From an uncultured Collinsella sp. (GTDB taxonomy: Bacteria > Actinomycetota > Coriobacteriia > Coriobacteriales > Coriobacteriaceae), in the NCBI GenBank assembly GCA_900550195.1, contig URRB01000013.1, forward strand, positions 1-64,000: DNA of 64,000 nt, given 5' to 3'. A model generated the notes under the pieces. The model was not told the origin of the DNA. It saw only the letters and a program-made list of their open reading frames with translations, and did no database searches. The number at the start of each line of letters is the position of its first letter. Position 1 is the stretch's first letter. The position numbers and the translations under genes were made by a program. Shown here in pieces: positions 60,831 through 64,000 of the stretch.

Positions 60831-61907
60831 GTGTCCCTTTCCATCGGTATCGTGGGCCTGCCCAACGTGGGCAAGTCGACGCTGTTCACCGCGCTTACCA
60901 AAAAGACCGGCCTTGCCGCCAACTACCCGTTTGCCACGATCGACCCCAACGTGGGTATCGTCGACGTGCCCGATAGCCGCTTGCAAAAGCTTGCCGACAT
61001 CGTTAACCCGGGTCGCATTGTGCCGGCGACGGTCGAGTTCGTCGACATCGCAGGTCTGGTGAAGGGCGCTAACGAGGGCGAGGGCCTGGGCAACCAGTTC
61101 CTGGCCAACATTCGCGAGACCGACGCCATCTGCGAGGTCGTGCGCTACTTTAAGGACCCCAACGTCATGCGTGAGGTGGGCCGCACGGGCGAGTTCGTCG
61201 ATCCCGCCGGCGATGCCGACACCATCATGACCGAGCTCATCCTGGCCGACATGGGCACGCTCGAGAAGCAGCTGCCTAAGCTCGAGAAGGAGGCCAAGCG
61301 CGACAAGGAGCTCATGCCCAAGTTCGAGGTTGCCAAGCGCCTGCTTGCCTGGCTCAACGAGGGCAAGCGCGCCGCATCCATGGAGATGACCGACGAGGAG
61401 CGTGCCGCCGCCAAGGGGCTGTTCCTGCTCACCATGAAGCCCATCCTGTATGTGGCCAACGTGGACGAGGATATGCTCAACGACGATCTGGCGCCCATCG
61501 ATGGTGTCAAGCCGCTGCCCATCTGCGCCAAGATCGAGGCAGAGCTTTCCGAGCTCGATCCCGAGGACGCCGCCGACTACCTGGAGAGCCTGGGCCTGGA
61601 GCAGCCCGGCCTGGACGTGCTCGCTCAGGCTGCCTACAAGCTGCTCGGCCTGCAGTCGTTCTTTACGGCCGGCGAGATGGAGGTCAAGGCCTGGACGGTT
61701 CGTCAGGGCGCGACCGCCCCGCAGGCCGCCGGCGTCATCCACACCGATTTTGAGCGCGGCTTTATTAAGGCCGAGGTCATTGGCTACGACGACTACATCG
61801 AGCTCGGCGGCGAGCAGGGCGCCAAGGCCGCCGGCAAGTTGCGTATTGAGGGCAAGGACTATGTCATGGCCGATGGCGACGTCGTGCACTTCCGCTTTAA
61901 CGTGTAA
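60831..61907 (+). CDS. ychF: Redox-regulated ribosome-binding ATPase YchF
   Basis: 358 aa; Obg-like P-loop protein that prefers ATP and binds ribosomes. G1 is GLPNVGKST, G3 is DIAGLVKGA, the NKxD-like motif is altered (NVDE) as is typical of YchF, and a C-terminal TGS domain ends GKDYVMADGDVVHFRFNV. GTG start with AAAAGGAG. The next gene begins 11 bp later, so a short operon is likely. Confidence 0.97.
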   Translation: MSLSIGIVGLPNVGKSTLFTALTKKTGLAANYPFATIDPNVGIVDVPDSRLQKLADIVNPGRIVPATVEFVDIAGLVKGANEGEGLGNQFLANIRETDAICEVVRYFKDPNVMREVGRTGEFVDPAGDADTIMTELILADMGTLEKQLPKLEKEAKRDKELMPKFEVAKRLLAWLNEGKRAASMEMTDEERAAAKGLFLLTMKPILYVANVDEDMLNDDLAPIDGVKPLPICAKIEAELSELDPEDAADYLESLGLEQPGLDVLAQAAYKLLGLQSFFTAGEMEVKAWTVRQGATAPQAAGVIHTDFERGFIKAEVIGYDDYIELGGEQGAKAAGKLRIEGKDYVMADGDVVHFRFNV

Positions 61908-61918
61908 GGACGACGCAT

Positions 61919-62302
61919 ATGTTCAAATATGGCAAAAAAGCTGGCTACATGGGTATTGCGCTGCTCGTACTTGCGGTGATTCCGCTGGTGGTCGCAGCGT
62001 GTGTTATCCCCAACATTGGCCCCGAGGTGGCAACGAAGTTTAACGCCGCCGGCGAGGTGACGCGCTGGGGTAAGAGCTACGAGCTGCTGGCACTGCCGGT
62101 ACTCAATCTGCTGCTGAGCGTGGCGACGTACTTTACGGCGGGACGCCAAGCCAAGAACAATGACGACTCCGCCGCCATGGCGCGCATCGTGTGCGAGCGC
62201 TACCTGCGCAACGGTTGCATCACGGGTGTGTTCCTCAACGTGATCAACGTTTACTTTATGTACTCGGCGATTACCGGAACGGGCTTTGGCTTTGGTTTCT
62301 AG
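61919..62302 (+). CDS. Small membrane protein with DUF1648-like segment
   Basis: 127 aa, three hydrophobic segments (GIALLVLAVIPLVVAACVI, LLALPVLNLLLSVATYF, ITGVFLNVINVYFMYSAI). The N-terminal IPNIGPEVATKFNAAGEVTRWGKSYELLALPVLN is of the DUF1648/SdpI-associated type. In that family, related proteins relate to toxin immunity or envelope regulation, but here only the segment is present. 11 bp after ychF, probably cotranscribed. Confidence 0.75.
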   Translation: MFKYGKKAGYMGIALLVLAVIPLVVAACVIPNIGPEVATKFNAAGEVTRWGKSYELLALPVLNLLLSVATYFTAGRQAKNNDDSAAMARIVCERYLRNGCITGVFLNVINVYFMYSAITGTGFGFGF

Positions 62303-62311
62303 CTTGTCCTT

Positions 62312-62701
62312 TTAGGCAACGAGTCTGCACACATATTCGATAGCTGCTGCGAGGCCGCCGCTCGATCGTGGTTTAAAGACCATGTCGGCGGCGGCCTCGT
62401 TTTCGTATCCGGCGCCGCGAAGGGCGAGTGCGATACCGGCTTCCAGGAGAAGGGGCAGACCGCGTTGGCTGGTTGCGATCACGGCAGCCTGATTGAGCGA
62501 GCAGCTGTGCGCCTGGCATTGGATAGCAAGTTCACCTTGCGCCGGGCAAGGGACCAGAACGGCGGCGACGCGACTTGATAGCAATGCAAATGCTGTGCGC
62601 TCATCGGGCGAAAGGCATTCTGATTCAACGACGACGAGCTTGGGCGGCGCGCTGTTTGTGCGAGGCGTGGCTCGGTACATGCGGACCGAAGAACCCGACA
62701 T
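62312..62701 (-). CDS. Hypothetical protein divergent from HTH gene
   Basis: 129 aa, soluble, unknown family (KLVVVESECLSPDERTAFALLSSRVAAVLVPCP, GLPLLLEAGIALALRGAGYENEAAADMVF). ATG 62701 has AGGAG. It is convergent with the membrane protein gene and divergent from the small HTH gene; their start regions share a long palindrome, so both may be controlled by the HTH protein. No function can be given. Confidence 0.65.
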   Translation of the reverse strand: MSGSSVRMYRATPRTNSAPPKLVVVESECLSPDERTAFALLSSRVAAVLVPCPAQGELAIQCQAHSCSLNQAAVIATSQRGLPLLLEAGIALALRGAGYENEAAADMVFKPRSSGGLAAAIEYVCRLVA

Positions 62702-62724
62702 AGAAAACTCCTGTGTATTCGGTA

Positions 62725-62748
62725 AAACGTAAACTATAGTTTACGTTT
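62725..62748. promoter_or_regulatory. 24-bp perfect palindrome between divergent genes
   Basis: The half-site AAACGTAAACTA (62725-62736) is followed directly by its complement. It overlaps TATAGT, a possible -10 for rightward transcription. It fits an operator for the HTH protein encoded 30 bp to the right and would let it control both genes. Confidence 0.7.
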
Positions 62749-62777
62749 ATGTTCGGCTCCATTTCAAACTCGGCTGC

Positions 62778-62996
62778 ATGGACGAACGTGCGAAACAGAT
62801 TCTTGGTAGGCGGGTCGAAGAGACACGCAGAGACCTTGGTATCTCCAAGGTTGATTTTTGTGTGGCGACAGGAATCAGCCGACCCTACCTCGACCGAATC
62901 GAAGATGGGACGGCAAATTTTACGCTCAAGGTTCTATTTAAGATCGCGCCCGCACTCGGCATGACGGTATCTGAGCTTCTCGAGGGTATCGAATAG
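62778..62996 (+). CDS. XRE-family HTH regulator
   Basis: 72 aa. Almost entirely one helix-turn-helix of the Cro/cI type: RRVEETRRDLGISKVDFCVATGISRPYLDRIEDGTANFTLKVLFKIAPALGMTVSELL. Probably a dimeric repressor. The ribosome site is weak (no purine run within 12 bp of the ATG), so it may be translated poorly or from a near-leaderless mRNA. The palindrome upstream is its candidate operator. Confidence 0.85.
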   Translation: MDERAKQILGRRVEETRRDLGISKVDFCVATGISRPYLDRIEDGTANFTLKVLFKIAPALGMTVSELLEGIE

Positions 62997-63318
62997 GGCG
63001 TTCCCCCGCTGTATTTGACGCTCTTTGGGCGGGTCCCCCCTGGTTGCGATGTGCAAAATCGCGAGTATTCAGCACCAGTTCGGCCGTAGATGGTAGCTCG
63101 AGCGGCTGGCTTTGCCTTTTTGACAGTAGATAATCCACACGTTAAATAAAAATGAGGAATAAATATTTACTAGACGGACCCTTCGTCCTAAAAGTTCGTC
63201 TAACAATCGGCCGATTCTATGCCTCCGGAGGAGAAATTGCAGAATACTCCGATTTTTGCACGGCCTGAGGGGGACCACCTGTCGTTTAAGGCTGCGATAA
63301 GTGGAGCTGCCTTAGGGA
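62997..63318. other. Spacer with inverted repeats, no gene
   Basis: TGCAAAATCGCGAGTATTC (63052-63070) and GAATACTCCGATTTTTGCA (63242-63260) are inverted with 15 of 19 positions paired. Also present are TAGACG/CGTCTA (63171-63176, 63197-63202) and AATCGGCCGATT (63206-63217). A miniature element is possible; no protein is supported. Confidence 0.5.
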
Positions 63319-64000
63319 TTACGCCATCGGGATGCGGTCGTGGTTGACTTGGCTGTAGAACAGGCGCTGAATCTCGGCGGCATCGCGTGACTGGCCGAGT
63401 GCCCACATGGTCTTGGCCACGAGCGTCTCGGTGGTCATGTCGTCGCCGCGCAGAATACCCGGATGATTGGCGTAAGCGCGGCCGACCTCATAAACGCCCA
63501 GATCGAGGCCCTCTTCGGGGACCTGCGTGGTCATAACGACGGTGCGGCCCGAATCGACCCAGCGAAAAATTGCCTCTTGGAACGACCCGCCCGACTCACC
63601 AAACTCGGGGATACCGCCAATGCCAAAGGTCTCCAGAATCACGGCGTCGTAGCTATCGGCAAGGGCGTCGAGGATGCCCGGGTTTACGCCGGGCGTAAGC
63701 TTGAGTACAAATACGCGCGGGTCGATGCTGTCGTAGAAAAGCACCGGGTTTTCGCCCTGATGCGTGCCGTGAAGCCCGTTGCGCACAATGCGGTCGTTGC
63801 GGATATAGGCGATGGGCGGATAGTTGACGCTAATGAACGCGTTAAAGCTCATGGTGCGCTGCTTGCGGGCGCGCGTGCCGGCAATGGTGACGCCGCCAAA
63901 CACGATCGAAACGTCGTGCGAGTGCTCGTCGAGCGCATAGAGCAGGCTCTGGTACAGATTGAGCTTGGCATCGGTAAAGGGGTTGCCCATGGGCTTTTGC
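63319..64000 (-). CDS. L-asparaginase, 3' part (5' end outside window)
   Basis: At least 227 residues of a type I/II L-asparaginase, hydrolysing asparagine to aspartate and ammonia. The frame is open to the right edge: QKPMGNPFTDAKLNLYQSLLYAL matches the family segment after the first catalytic half, so the N-terminus with the first threonine lies outside. The visible part has the FGGVTIAGTRARKQRTMSFNAF lid and the C-terminal domain (ETFGIGGIPE). A start at 63990 is only an internal Met. Confidence 0.88.
   Translation of the reverse strand, partial: QKPMGNPFTDAKLNLYQSLLYALDEHSHDVSIVFGGVTIAGTRARKQRTMSFNAFISVNYPPIAYIRNDRIVRNGLHGTHQGENPVLFYDSIDPRVFVLKLTPGVNPGILDALADSYDAVILETFGIGGIPEFGESGGSFQEAIFRWVDSGRTVVMTTQVPEEGLDLGVYEVGRAYANHPGILRGDDMTTETLVAKTMWALGQSRDAAEIQRLFYSQVNHDRIPMA

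Noticed and set aside
62749..62964. 71-aa frame overlapping the small HTH gene
   Set aside because: Its sequence has no recognisable fold, whereas the overlapping frame encodes a clear helix-turn-helix.

Overview
The window is a stretch of high-GC chromosome that reads as a gut Coriobacteriia genome, most probably Collinsella. I infer this from protein content and codon style: an actinobacterial background combined with a type III glutamine synthetase, a MurT-GatD pair, GatCAB, sortase-built pili and a UPF0210 protein. No database search was possible. There is no rRNA, prophage, complete insertion sequence or CRISPR array. One tmRNA and one tRNA (Glu, UUC) are present.

Layout. 1-10.4 kb: ligA; an AT-richer minus-strand island with a Tat-exported papain-like protein and a small lipoprotein; a MATE exporter plus MerR-family regulator with a textbook MerR promoter; and a heterodimeric ABC exporter with one degenerate ATP site. 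10.5-15.4 kb: a nuclease-like gene broken by one amber codon, moaA, a moaC-mobB fusion and a HAD phosphatase, separated by many small palindromic repeats. 15.4-24.1 kb: a pilus locus with three sortase substrates, the first carrying a nine-G tract, and a class C sortase. 24.4-27.9 kb: gatCAB. 28.2-31.7 kb: a DUF6110-like protein with an atypical P1B-type ATPase, then an antitoxin/PIN-toxin pair. 32-38 kb: tmRNA, a patatin-like lipase, rplM-rpsI, glmM, a PTS EIIA and nagB. 38.5-44.6 kb: a 999-residue ATPase-type transcription regulator, yhbY, a methyltransferase and a UPF0210 gene. 44.7-51.4 kb: metF, a stand-alone MetH reactivation protein and a short MetH on the minus strand, divergent from a type III glutamine synthetase. 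51.5-56.4 kb: tRNA-Glu, a fused MurT-GatD and two hypothetical helical-repeat proteins. 56.9-64 kb: an Fe-alcohol dehydrogenase, a glycerol dehydrogenase, a multi-cluster ferredoxin protein, ychF, small membrane and regulatory proteins, and the 3' part of an asparaginase.

How the genes fit together. Several loci converge on nitrogen and cell-wall metabolism: glutamine synthetase makes glutamine, which both GatCAB (tRNA amidation) and MurT-GatD (lipid II amidation) consume, while glmM, nagB and the EIIA protein handle amino sugars. metF, metH and its activator form one methyl-transfer unit.

The most novel signal is non-coding. Two long hairpin elements (27911-28046 and 43068-43201) have unrelated, almost perfectly self-complementary arms of 38 and 32 bp. 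They share two internal motifs of 16 and 12 nt, placed on either side of an inner stem, and both lie directly 3' of a gene in the same orientation and before a terminator. In addition there are eight short palindromes with a conserved GGGNCAGG-type core and exchangeable arms, and four copies of a separate AACCATCACAACATTCGA palindrome, two of which flank the amber-broken nuclease gene.
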